14,418 nucleotides of DNA from Pseudomonadota bacterium (GTDB lineage Bacteria; Pseudomonadota; Gammaproteobacteria; Halothiobacillales; Halothiobacillaceae). The position numbers and the translations under genes were made by a program. The stretch's first letter is position 1. The number at the start of each line of letters is the position of its first letter. The stretch is from the NCBI GenBank assembly GCA_021795795.1, contig JAJYPA010000169.1:1-14418 (forward strand). Reading direction: 5' to 3'. Positions 6,602-13,234 of the stretch are shown in pieces. The notes under the pieces were generated by a model. It saw nothing but the letters and a program-made list of their open reading frames with translations. It had not been told where the DNA came from and ran no database searches.

Positions 6602-6718
6602 ATCATTTCAAATTGATTGTAAGGAATTACGATTCTCCCCGACCAATGGTCAGGAAGATGAAAATGTCTTCCAGCAAGAATGGAAAGCCGATTCGTTTTT
6701 ACTACAGGAGAATGAAAA
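6602..6718. promoter_or_regulatory. divergent control region between the ECF sigma operon and the bufferin operon
   Basis: This 117-bp non-coding stretch must hold both promoters. Candidate elements are GTAAGGAATT at 6620-6629, which resembles ECF -35 boxes, with CGACCA about 15 bp downstream, and a short dyad GACC-AAT-GGTC at 6641-6651. No sigma-70 consensus promoter is obvious. AGGAG at 6706-6710 is the ribosome site of the next gene. The assignment of the ECF promoter is tentative. Confidence 0.35.
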
Positions 6719-6853
6719 ATGCCGCAAACATGCTCAACGGAAGAAGGGAAAGGCAGGTGCGGCTGCACCGGCCACAAGTCAGCGATGATGATGCTTGCAT
6801 TGGTAATTTTGGCGGTAATCGCTGGCGCCGTTTCCCTGTTTATCGGCAAGTAG
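6719..6853 (+). CDS. 44-aa Cys-rich single-span membrane protein (first gene of the bufferin operon)
   Basis: The frame reads MPQTCSTEEGKGRCGCTGHK followed by a hydrophobic helix of about 20 residues (MMMLALVILAVIAGAVSLFI) and ends GK. Cysteines at 5, 14 and 16 and His19 form a compact soft-metal-binding segment just before the helix. By the positive-inside rule (K11, R13, K20) the Cys-rich end is probably cytoplasmic. A strong AGGAG lies 8 bases before the ATG, and a second gene of the same design follows after 10 bp, which argues for real translation. It shares no family I can name. It could handle metal for the bufferin pathway, assist export or sense metal; no function is shown. Confidence 0.72.
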   Translation: MPQTCSTEEGKGRCGCTGHKSAMMMLALVILAVIAGAVSLFIGK

Positions 6854-6863
6854 GAGATCCGCC

Positions 6864-6989
6864 ATGTCGATGATGTGCCCGATGGACGGATGCAAACAGA
6901 AGCAGGGTATGTGTATTCACGAGAAGGTGATGATGGCGGCCGTTGTTCTGGCTGCTTTCATCGGCGGCATCTATCTGGCCACTTCCTGA
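6864..6989 (+). CDS. 41-aa Cys-rich single-span membrane protein (second gene of the bufferin operon)
   Basis: The frame reads MSMMCPMDGCKQKQGMCIHE followed by K and a hydrophobic helix (VMMAAVVLAAFIGGIYLA). Cys5, Cys10, Cys17 and His19 plus several methionines make a Cu(I)/Ag(I)-like ligand set. AGGAG lies 7 bases before the ATG and overlaps the stop of the preceding small gene, suggesting translational coupling. The plan (short Cys/His head, one C-terminal helix) matches the 44-aa neighbour although the sequences differ, so the two may be distant paralogues or partners. It lies 50 bp before bufA. I do not recognise a named family. Confidence 0.75.
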   Translation: MSMMCPMDGCKQKQGMCIHEKVMMAAVVLAAFIGGIYLATS

Positions 6990-7039
6990 ATGCGACTATC
7001 CATCCAATTTTAAATTTACCAACCACGAAAGGAAGCAAC

Positions 7040-7378
7040 ATGAAGAAGCGTGAAACCATAATGCGTTCTGCAATCGCCGGCGTGCTGGCGCTGGGAATAA
7101 GCGGACAGGCCATGGCTGGCATGGCTAAAGGGCCGCAGATGATGCAGAAGGGCTGGGAAGCCTGCGGCGGGGTGGCCCGTGCGGGGATGAACGACTGTGG
7201 CGTAAAAACCAGCCTGCATTCCTGCGCAGGACAGGCCAAGAAAGACGGCGAGGCTGATTCCTATATCTACCTTCCCAAGGGTCAGTGCAACCGCATCGTC
7301 GGCGGGCATGTCCTCAACGTGACCAACGCGGACGTTGGCAGCCTGAAGGAAAAAATGATGAAAATGATGGGCATGTGA
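7040..7378 (+). CDS. bufA: BufA-type bufferin precursor (DUF2282)
   Basis: This 112-aa protein has a signal peptide (MKKRETIMRS, hydrophobic core, cleavage expected after QAMA at residue 26) and a core with four cysteines: 42, 53, 62 and 83. Key segments are WEACGGVARAGMNDC, LHSCAG, YIYLPKGQC and RIVGGH, as in DUF2282 proteins. Members of this family are the precursors of bufferins, ribosomal peptides whose cysteines are modified by the neighbouring DUF692 enzyme and which bind copper in the periplasm. The C-terminus ends in a Met/Lys-rich helix (KEKMMKMMGM). AAAGGAAG precedes the ATG. The stop overlaps the bufB ATG by one base (TGATG), so synthesis of precursor and enzyme is coupled. Which cysteines are modified here cannot be read from the sequence. 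Confidence 0.92.
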   Translation: MKKRETIMRSAIAGVLALGISGQAMAGMAKGPQMMQKGWEACGGVARAGMNDCGVKTSLHSCAGQAKKDGEADSYIYLPKGQCNRIVGGHVLNVTNADVGSLKEKMMKMMGM

Positions 7379-8238
7379 TGGAAAGGCCGCGGGCAATTTC
7401 GAATTCCGCCCGTTCGATCCCGGCGAGAGCCGGGATCGGCCTGCGCTCCCCGCACTACCTGGAGCTTCTCGATAAGCTTCCGGACATCGGCTGGCTGGAG
7501 GCGCACAGCGAGAATTATTTCTGCGAAGGCGGTGCGCAGCTCCATTACCTGGAAAAGCTCCGCGCCCATTATCCACTGAGCCTTCACGGGGTCGGACTTT
7601 CGCTGGGTTCGGTCGATCCATTGAATACCGATCACCTGAAGAAGCTGAAGTCCATTGTGGCGCGTTTCGAACCCGCGCTGGTTTCGGAACATCTGACCTG
7701 GAGCTCGGTTGATGGCCGGTTTTTGAACGACCTGCTGCCGCTCCCTTATACAGAGGAATCGCTTGCGCATGTCTGCGGGCGCATCGCCCGTGTTCAGGAT
7801 TATCTGGGCAGGCAGATCCTGATCGAGAATGTGTCGAGCTATCTGCAGTTTTCCCCTTCGACCCTGCCCGAATGGAAATTTCTCGCCGAAGTTCACACCT
7901 TGAGCGGATGCGGAATCCTGCTGGACGTGAACAATATCTATGTGAATGCCGTCAACCACGGCTTCGATCCCGTGACCTACCTTGAGGCAATCCCGGTCGA
8001 TGCGGTGCAGGAAATCCATCTCGCCGGCTACGACTGTTTCGACGGCGTTCTAATCGACACCCACGGCAAGCCGGTCCATCCCGAAGTCTGGCTGCTCTAC
8101 GGAGAAGCGTTAAATCGCTTCGGCAAAATTCCCACACTCATCGAGTGGGACACCGACATTCCTGAATTCGACGTGCTGCTCGAAGAAGCGAACAAGGCCG
8201 AGGCCATGCTGGAGGTGAGAAATGAACTCGCTGCATGA
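7378..8238 (+). CDS. bufB: BufB-type DUF692/MNIO multinuclear iron oxidase
   Basis: This 286-aa TIM-barrel enzyme belongs to the DUF692 family (multinuclear non-heme iron oxygenases, as in methanobactin MbnB and TglH), which oxidatively modify cysteines of peptide substrates. The conserved iron-ligand positions are visible: LSLHGVG (H70), SEHLTW (E104, H105), LIENVSSY (E150, N151), LLDVNNIYVNAVNHG (D183, H194), EIHLAGY (H214), DTHG (D227, H229) and LIEWDTDIP (E256). Length is normal for the family. The ATG at 7378 overlaps the bufA stop; the frame is open further upstream but inside bufA. It overlaps bufC by 17 nt. Substrate assignment (BufA) rests on adjacency and on characterised homologous operons. 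Confidence 0.92.
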   Translation: MERPRAISNSARSIPARAGIGLRSPHYLELLDKLPDIGWLEAHSENYFCEGGAQLHYLEKLRAHYPLSLHGVGLSLGSVDPLNTDHLKKLKSIVARFEPALVSEHLTWSSVDGRFLNDLLPLPYTEESLAHVCGRIARVQDYLGRQILIENVSSYLQFSPSTLPEWKFLAEVHTLSGCGILLDVNNIYVNAVNHGFDPVTYLEAIPVDAVQEIHLAGYDCFDGVLIDTHGKPVHPEVWLLYGEALNRFGKIPTLIEWDTDIPEFDVLLEEANKAEAMLEVRNELAA

Positions 8239-8995
8239 CATCCAGACAAGGTTCGCGAATGCGATCTTCTCCGGAAGATACGCGGAGTTTTCGGGAGAAA
8301 TCCTGGAAGATGGGGAAGACCGTCTCGCCATCTATCGCAACAACGTGTTCGGCGGATTGGGTCAGGCATTACGAGTCCTTTATCCCGCAGTCTTCAATTT
8401 GGTTGGAGAAAGTTTCTTCGTGAATCTGGCTGAAGGCTACATCAGGGCGCATTCTTCGACATGCGGCGACCTGGCCAGATTCGGCGATTCATTCCCGGAT
8501 TTTTTGGAAAACATCTCGACTGAAGCGGGTCTTCCCTACCTTCCCGATCTGGCGAGACTGGAGCACCTCCTGCATCTTACCTACCATGCCGCGGATCGCG
8601 AGTTCCTCGATCTTCAACGACTTGCTTCCGTGCCGGAAGTAGGGTTGGGGGCTCTGACTTTCGAACTTCACCCCGCATGCCTTCTGCTCGAATCGAACTA
8701 CCCTGTTCAACTTATCTGGCAGCTCTGTCAGCCCGGCGGCGAGGAAGGAGGAGAAGTCGACCTTTCGGCTGGCGGCGTCCGCCTGCTTATTGCAAGAACC
8801 GGATTGCAGACGACGATCCGGCAACTGGGGGCGGGTGAACATGCCCTGCTCGATGCCTTTTCGAAGGCAAGGCCATTCGATGCCGCCTGCGCAGCAACGC
8901 TCGACATCGAACCGGACTTTGATCTATCGGGCACCCTGCAGAGGCTCGTTGCGACGGGAGTCGTCGTCGATTTCAGAGAAAAAGAGGAAACATGA
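8222..8995 (+). CDS. bufC: BufC-type DUF2063 protein, partner of BufB
   Basis: This 257-aa protein has the DUF2063 N-terminal domain (about residues 5-95), seen as RLAIYRNNVFGGLGQALRV, LYPAV, LVGESFF, YIRAHSS and CGDLARFGDSFPDFL, followed by a variable C-terminal domain. In MNIO systems this partner binds the precursor leader and presents the core peptide to the oxidase. It overlaps bufB by 17 nt and the DoxX gene by 4 nt (ATGA), so it is an integral member of the operon. Two cysteines in the C-terminal half are not part of a recognised motif. The family is sound; its exact role is taken from characterised relatives. Confidence 0.88.
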   Translation: MNSLHDIQTRFANAIFSGRYAEFSGEILEDGEDRLAIYRNNVFGGLGQALRVLYPAVFNLVGESFFVNLAEGYIRAHSSTCGDLARFGDSFPDFLENISTEAGLPYLPDLARLEHLLHLTYHAADREFLDLQRLASVPEVGLGALTFELHPACLLLESNYPVQLIWQLCQPGGEEGGEVDLSAGGVRLLIARTGLQTTIRQLGAGEHALLDAFSKARPFDAACAATLDIEPDFDLSGTLQRLVATGVVVDFREKEET

Positions 8996-9462
8996 AAAAA
9001 CTGATCAAATGGATCGTCATTGGAACCAACGGGCTGAATCATCTGGGTTCGCTCTTCGACCTGCTGGCCCGATTTTACCTTGCGAGAGTATTCTGGCAAT
9101 CGGGCCTGCTGAAGGTGTCGAGCTGGACGGCCACGGTCGCCCTTTTCACCAACGTTTATCACGTTTCGCTGCTTTCTCCCTGGATGGCGGCAGCGCTTGG
9201 CGCGTCAATCGAACTCGGGGGATCGGCGCTTTTGTTGCTCGGATTGGGCGGAAGAATTGCCGCAGCCGCGCTTTTCGGACTCAACATCGTATCCGTGATC
9301 TCCTATCCGGAAATCTCCGATCTCGGTCTGAAGGACCATTTCTACTGGGGCGTGTTGCTGCTGTTCTTCGTGCTGCACGGCATGGGAAAGCTTTCGGTGG
9401 ATCACTGGGTGCGCCGCCGTTACATCCGTGATTTTGTACAGCCGAAGAAAATTAGGGACTGA
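8992..9462 (+). CDS. DoxX-family integral membrane protein of the bufferin operon
   Basis: This 156-aa protein has four hydrophobic segments and DoxX-type landmarks: LLARFYLARVFWQSGLLKV in helix 1, then ELGGSALLLLGLGGRIAAAA, and a final DHFYWGVLLLFFVLHG helix. DoxX proteins recur as the last gene of DUF2282-DUF692-DUF2063 operons (gigT in the gig operon). They may take part in quinone-linked or thiol redox chemistry at the membrane, or in export; this is not proven. The ATG overlaps the bufC stop by 4 nt. The 3' end overlaps that of the convergent ArsR-rhodanese gene by 11 nt, so no terminator separates the two units. Confidence 0.87.
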   Translation: MKKLIKWIVIGTNGLNHLGSLFDLLARFYLARVFWQSGLLKVSSWTATVALFTNVYHVSLLSPWMAAALGASIELGGSALLLLGLGGRIAAAALFGLNIVSVISYPEISDLGLKDHFYWGVLLLFFVLHGMGKLSVDHWVRRRYIRDFVQPKKIRD

Positions 9463-10105
9463 CCGCAGCATCCCATTCCGCAACGCCATCGCGCAAGTGT
9501 GCAGAATTGAAGCCTTCTCCGCGCAGCAGTTCAACCGCATCTTTCGCCATCAGGCAGTAAGGCCCCCGGCAATAGGCAACGATCGGCCTGTCCTTCGGCA
9601 GTTCGGAGAGTCTTTGGCGCAATTCGTCGAGCGGTATGGAGCGGGCAAACGGCAGGTGTTTCGTCAGGTACTCATCGGTCGGGCGGACATCCAGCACGAC
9701 CACCTCCCCCCGTCGCGCCATTTTCATCAGTGTCTCGCGATCATTGGGTACTAGGTCATTCGGCTGCGCAGCGATATTCTGTAATGCCACTCGCAGTTCG
9801 ACCAGGCGCTCTTCTGCAAGTGAATGGAGCATCACCCAGAAATCGGCGACTTGTTTGTTGGCGAGCCTATAGTAGATATTCTTGCCATCTCGCCTGGTTT
9901 CGACCAGGTTCGCATTTCTCAGCTCGCGCAGGTGCGCGCTGGCAAGCTTCATGCTGATCGACGCCTCTCGCGACAGCGTATCGACGGATTTTTCGCCCTG
10001 ACACAATAGTTCGATCAGCTCCAGGCGCTTCGGGCTTGAAGCTGCCTTCCCTATCCTTGCCACCTGCTCATAGAGCAGATCCTTGATTTGCCGTGCGTTA
10101 TCCAT
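9452..10105 (-). CDS. ArsR-family winged-helix regulator fused to a rhodanese domain
   Basis: This 217-aa protein has an ArsR winged helix (about residues 10-95; SPKRLELIELL, recognition helix SISMKLASAHLREL, wing ETRRDGKNIYYRL) and a C-terminal rhodanese domain (about 115-215; VVVLDVRPTDEYLTKHLPFA and the loop AYCRGPYC with Cys179 and Cys184). Cys35 is the only other cysteine. The fusion suggests a repressor that senses or handles persulfide sulfur, like the BigR/SqrR group in role though not in cysteine layout. The ATG at 10105 is chosen because a good promoter lies directly upstream (10113-10141); the upstream in-frame start at 10156 would include that promoter. It is divergent from DsrE-family, MBL and MFS genes, its probable targets. 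Confidence 0.88.
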   Translation of the reverse strand: MDNARQIKDLLYEQVARIGKAASSPKRLELIELLCQGEKSVDTLSREASISMKLASAHLRELRNANLVETRRDGKNIYYRLANKQVADFWVMLHSLAEERLVELRVALQNIAAQPNDLVPNDRETLMKMARRGEVVVLDVRPTDEYLTKHLPFARSIPLDELRQRLSELPKDRPIVAYCRGPYCLMAKDAVELLRGEGFNSAHLRDGVAEWDAAVSP

Positions 10106-10112
10106 GCCATTA

Positions 10113-10141
10113 AATCTAGTGATTTTTAGATCAATTGTCAA
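10113..10141 (-). promoter_or_regulatory. sigma-70 promoter with overlapping inverted repeat for the ArsR-rhodanese gene
   Basis: The minus strand has a consensus -35 TTGACA (10136-10141), a 17-bp spacer and -10 TAGATT (10113-10118). An inverted repeat ATCTA-N8-TAGAT (10114-10118 with 10127-10131) covers the -10 and spacer, a fitting site for autorepression by an ArsR dimer. The transcript start would fall only a few bases before the ATG at 10105, giving a very short or absent leader. Confidence 0.7.
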
Positions 10142-10190
10142 ATATGAGCTAGACATCCCTTTAAAGTGGTGCTATCTTTTACATCATTCC

Positions 10191-10208
10191 AACAATTATT
10201 GGATTGTT
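10191..10208. repeat. perfect inverted repeat upstream of the DsrE-family gene
   Basis: Arms AACAAT and ATTGTT flank a 6-nt centre TATTGG, immediately before the AAAGGAG ribosome site. It could be a second operator for the divergent ArsR protein or a leader hairpin that touches the ribosome site. Confidence 0.45.
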
Positions 10209-10221
10209 AAAGGAGTTAATC

Positions 10222-10569
10222 ATGAAAACGCTGTTTATTCTGAATGACGGCCCTTATGGCAGCGAGCGCCCCTACAATGCGCTCCGCCTCGCGGGAACCT
10301 TGGCCGGCCGCGAGGGATACGAGGTCAAGGTATTCCTGATCGGCGATGCGGCAAGCTGTTCCAAGTCGGGACAAAAGGTGCCGGAAGGCTATTACAACGT
10401 GCAGGTCATGCTGAACAAGGTGATCCGGTCCGGCGAAGTCGGCGTATGCGGCACCTGCATGGCGGCGAGAGGGATTGCCGATGCTGATCTAGTCGAAGGA
10501 TCGCACAAAAGCACGATGGCCGAACTGGCCGATTGGACGCAATGGGCCGACAAGGTCCTGGTTTTCTGA
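10222..10569 (+). CDS. DsrE-family sulfur-handling protein
   Basis: This 115-aa protein has the DsrE/TusD fold features: MKTLFILNDGPYGSERPYNA at the start, a middle VKVFLIGDA strand with Cys46, and the conserved GEVGVCGTCMAARGI with Cys76 and Cys79. Members carry sulfur as protein persulfide and pass it between sulfurtransferases and oxidising enzymes. AAAGGAG precedes the ATG at 10222; a start at 10204 would fall inside the inverted repeat. It is first in an operon with the MBL hydrolase (14 bp later) and an MFS transporter, and divergent from a rhodanese-containing repressor, all consistent with sulfide or persulfide detoxification. Confidence 0.87.
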   Translation: MKTLFILNDGPYGSERPYNALRLAGTLAGREGYEVKVFLIGDAASCSKSGQKVPEGYYNVQVMLNKVIRSGEVGVCGTCMAARGIADADLVEGSHKSTMAELADWTQWADKVLVF

Positions 10570-10583
10570 AGGAGAAATCTCTC

Positions 10584-11315
10584 ATGTTCTTCAAGCAACT
10601 GGCAACGAAGGAAGCATCGCTTTCCTATTTTTTCGGCTGCGGCACCAAGGGCAAGTCCATGGCGGTTGACGTGGTCGCAGGCGACGAGGCATGGTTCATC
10701 GAGGAGGCGAAGAAGGCTGGCGTCACCATCAACTACGTCATCGATACGCATGTCCATGCCGATCATTATTCGGGCGGGAGAAAGCTCGCGCAGATGGCAG
10801 GCGCCCCCTACTGCCTGCACGAGTCGGACAAGGGGCTGGTCAAATTCGAATTCGAGCCTTTAAGCGATAGCCAGTCGCTCAATCTCGGCAACGTCGAGGT
10901 CGAAGTATTGCATACTCCCGGCCATACGCCCGACAGCATCTGCCTGCTGGTGACGGACAGGCGTCGCGGGGAGTTGCCCTGGTTCGTGATCACCGGGGAC
11001 ACGCTCTTCGTCGGATCGGTAGGACGACCTGACCTCCTCGGGCGCGAGCGGGAGATGGCGGGGCAGCTCTATGACAGCCTGCATGAAAGACTGCTGCATC
11101 TTCCAGGCGAAATCGAGATCTATCCCGGCCATCAGGCTGGCAGCGTCTGCGGCGCCGGACTGTCCGGAAAACCTTCTTCCACCATCGGTTTCGAAAAGCG
11201 CTGGAATCAGGGACTGTCGATGAACAGGGAAGCTTTCATCGAATACCTGCTCAGGGATATCCCGCCACGGCCGACAGAGATGAGCGAGATGGTCGCAGCC
11301 AATATCGCCGGATAA
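10584..11315 (+). CDS. MBL-fold metallohydrolase, persulfide-dioxygenase-like
   Basis: This 243-aa metallo-beta-lactamase-fold protein has THVHADH (H56, H58, D60, H61), HTPGHTPDS (H114), TGDTLFVGSVGRPDL (D139) and IYPGHQAG (H183). The His/His plus Asp/His set and the GRPDL segment resemble ETHE1/Blh-type persulfide dioxygenases, which use one iron to oxidise glutathione persulfide to sulfite. A hydrolase such as glyoxalase II-like enzymes cannot be excluded. AAGGAG precedes the ATG at 10584; the frame is open upstream into the DsrE-family gene but without a ribosome site. Neighbouring rhodanese and DsrE domains support a role in sulfane sulfur oxidation in the cytoplasm. Confidence 0.85.
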   Translation: MFFKQLATKEASLSYFFGCGTKGKSMAVDVVAGDEAWFIEEAKKAGVTINYVIDTHVHADHYSGGRKLAQMAGAPYCLHESDKGLVKFEFEPLSDSQSLNLGNVEVEVLHTPGHTPDSICLLVTDRRRGELPWFVITGDTLFVGSVGRPDLLGREREMAGQLYDSLHERLLHLPGEIEIYPGHQAGSVCGAGLSGKPSSTIGFEKRWNQGLSMNREAFIEYLLRDIPPRPTEMSEMVAANIAG

Positions 11316-11328
11316 GGGAAGAAAATCG

Positions 11329-12636
11329 GTGACCAGTCAGACTGACGTGTTCGCGGCCGAGGCCGTTTATATTCGCGGCATCCGTGCCAACCTGCACCAG
11401 TTCGTGCAGCAGGCGATCCAGGTGTTTTTTGTGGGTCTCGTGATCGGCATGGAGCGCAATGTGCTGCCGGTGCTGAGCCAGGATTTCGGGGTACCCAAGG
11501 GATCCTTCCTGTATCTCACCTCCTTCGTGGCATCGTTCGGATTCGTCAAGGGCATCCTGAATTTCTATGCGGGACGCCTCTCCGAGCGCATCGGGCGCAA
11601 GAAGGTGCTGCTGCTGGGCTGGCTCGGGGCGATCCCCATCCCTTTCATGATCCTTTATGGACCCGGCTGGGGATGGATCGTCGCGGCGAACGTTTTTCTG
11701 GGCATCAACCAGGGATTTGCCTGGAGCATGACCGTCACCAGCAAGGTCGACATCACAAGAGCGGAACAACGGGGATTTGCCACGGGGGTGAACGAATTCG
11801 CAGGCTATGCCGCCGTGGGCATAGGCGGCCTGGTTACAGGTTATCTTGCGCAGATCTATGGCCCCCGGGAAGCGCTCTTCGGCTTCACCTTGGTCGTAAT
11901 CCTTATCGCCGCATCAATTGCACTGCTCTTCGTAAAGGAGACGCTGCCCTGGGCCAAAGCCGAAAGCACCCAGCATGCCAACGGCACGTATGCCGGACAC
12001 CAGCCGCGCTTCCCGCAAGGCGTGTCGGCCCATCCCGGAACATGGGAAATCTTCACGCTGGTATCCTTTCGCCACCCGACTTTCAGGGCGCTTTGCCAGG
12101 CGGGGGTCGCCAACAAGATCGCAGATGCCCTGTTGTGGGTACTGTTCCCGGTCTTTCTTCACGATCAGGGGCTGGGGCTGGTGCAGATCGGCTGGGTTAC
12201 GGCCGTGTACGGCATGGTCTGGGGCGCTTCCCAGCTTGCAACCGGAGCCCTGTCGGATGTCATCGGGCGCAAGAAACCCATCGTTGCCGGACTGTGGCTG
12301 CTCGGCATGGGCATCGCGTCCGTCCCATTGGTGCATGGCATAACTGCATGGACAATCGCTGCTGCCGTCATGGGAATAGGCATGGCGCTGCTCTATCCCA
12401 ACATCATCGCATCGGTGGCGGATATCTCGCATCCCAACTGGCGCAGTTCCGCCCTCGGAACTTACCGCTACTGGCGTGACACGGGCTATGCCATCGGGGC
12501 GATTGCACTGGGCTCCGTTGCCCAATGGTCCGGCAGTATCGAGAAGGCATTCTGGTTCACCGCCGTCATTTTAGGCGCATCCGGCTTGTACCTCGTCCTG
12601 CAGGCGGAAGAAACGCATCCAAAGCTAAGCCGATGA
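11329..12636 (+). CDS. MFS transporter linked to the sulfur module
   Basis: This 435-aa major facilitator has 12 hydrophobic segments and the signature loop after helix 2 (YAGRLSERIGRKKVLLLG), repeated in the second half (ATGALSDVIGRKKPIVAGLW). RANLHQFVQQAIQVFFVGLV precedes helix 1. It starts at GTG 11329 with GGAAG upstream, 13 bp after the MBL stop, and so is the third gene of the operon. The context suggests import or export of a sulfur compound (sulfite or thiosulfate are possible), but no residue identifies the substrate. It is not closely related by eye to the MFS protein at 4115-5440. Confidence 0.87.
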   Translation: MTSQTDVFAAEAVYIRGIRANLHQFVQQAIQVFFVGLVIGMERNVLPVLSQDFGVPKGSFLYLTSFVASFGFVKGILNFYAGRLSERIGRKKVLLLGWLGAIPIPFMILYGPGWGWIVAANVFLGINQGFAWSMTVTSKVDITRAEQRGFATGVNEFAGYAAVGIGGLVTGYLAQIYGPREALFGFTLVVILIAASIALLFVKETLPWAKAESTQHANGTYAGHQPRFPQGVSAHPGTWEIFTLVSFRHPTFRALCQAGVANKIADALLWVLFPVFLHDQGLGLVQIGWVTAVYGMVWGASQLATGALSDVIGRKKPIVAGLWLLGMGIASVPLVHGITAWTIAAAVMGIGMALLYPNIIASVADISHPNWRSSALGTYRYWRDTGYAIGAIALGSVAQWSGSIEKAFWFTAVILGASGLYLVLQAEETHPKLSR

Positions 12637-12751
12637 TCTTGGGATTGGCTCCGTAAACGGTGAAAAGCAGACCAATCTTATCGTCATTCGGTCAGTTGAA
12701 CGTCAGAAGCGGCGATACTTCTACCTAGCCTTTTGCGGCCCCACAATAATT

Positions 12752-13180
12752 TCAGATAGCCTCGAGTCTGGAGATTTCCACATCTACCAACGAATTGGCA
12801 AGATTCTGGAGGATTCCGCATGTGCCCACCGTCGAGTTGTCATGGCAGCGCATGCGCAAGTCACGAAGCTGCTTTTCCAGAAGATGCATTTCCTCGATCT
12901 GCTTTTGTATATGCGCGATATGGCGGTCAATCATGTCATTGATTTCCGCACAGGCCAAATCTGGATCGGTCTGATAATGCTGCATCGTCCTGATTTCCGC
13001 CAGAGTCATCCCCAGCGAGCGGCAGCGCAGAACGAAGTTGAGTTGTCCGAGATGTCCCGCAGAATAATTACGGTAACCCGATACTTCTCGAGGTGGCTTC
13101 GTCAGAAGCCCTTCACGTTCATAATAACGAATAGTCTCTGCGCTACATCCCGCTTGCTTTGCCAATTGACCGACCAGCAT
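12752..13180 (-). CDS. CadR/PbrR-like Pb(II)/Cd(II)-responsive MerR-family regulator
   Basis: This 142-aa MerR-family protein has a winged helix (LVGQLAKQAGCSAETIRYYE, then REGLL), a long dimerisation helix, and the C-terminal segment LRMRCHDNSTVGTCGILQNL. Cysteines 77, 112 and 121 (numbering from the ATG at 13180) match the Pb/Cd ligand set of the PbrR/CadR branch, including Cys77 in DLACAEIN and the x8 spacing. I prefer the ATG at 13180 because AAGGGG lies seven bases upstream; the ATG at 13186 is only one base from it. The target promoter lies just upstream and points right, but the Pb/Cd efflux ATPase expected there is missing. Confidence 0.88.
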   Translation of the reverse strand: MLVGQLAKQAGCSAETIRYYEREGLLTKPPREVSGYRNYSAGHLGQLNFVLRCRSLGMTLAEIRTMQHYQTDPDLACAEINDMIDRHIAHIQKQIEEMHLLEKQLRDLRMRCHDNSTVGTCGILQNLANSLVDVEISRLEAI

Positions 13181-13203
13181 CACCATGCCCCTTCAAAATC
13201 CGC

Positions 13204-13234
13204 TTGACCTTGTAGTCACTCAAAGGTTTTAATA
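13204..13234 (+). promoter_or_regulatory. MerR-type (Pb/Cd) promoter with 19-bp spacer, no efflux gene downstream
   Basis: The plus strand shows -35 TTGACC (13204-13209), a 19-bp spacer and -10 TTAATA (13229-13234). A dyad at 13207-13227 has arms ACCTTGTAGT and ACTCAAAGGT (8 of 10 symmetric). The layout is that of promoters activated by PbrR/CadR, divergent from the regulator gene. Downstream on the plus strand there is no open reading frame of note. Confidence 0.8.

Noticed and set aside
7282..8019. 245-codon minus-strand frame opposite bufA/bufB
   Set aside because: The plus strand encodes a convincing DUF692 enzyme; the antisense product has no domain features.
12637..12751. Weak GATTGG/CCAATC stem (12643-12648 with 12672-12677) after the second MFS gene
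   Set aside because: Long loop and no T-tract, so it is too weak to call a terminator; the rest of this gap shows nothing.
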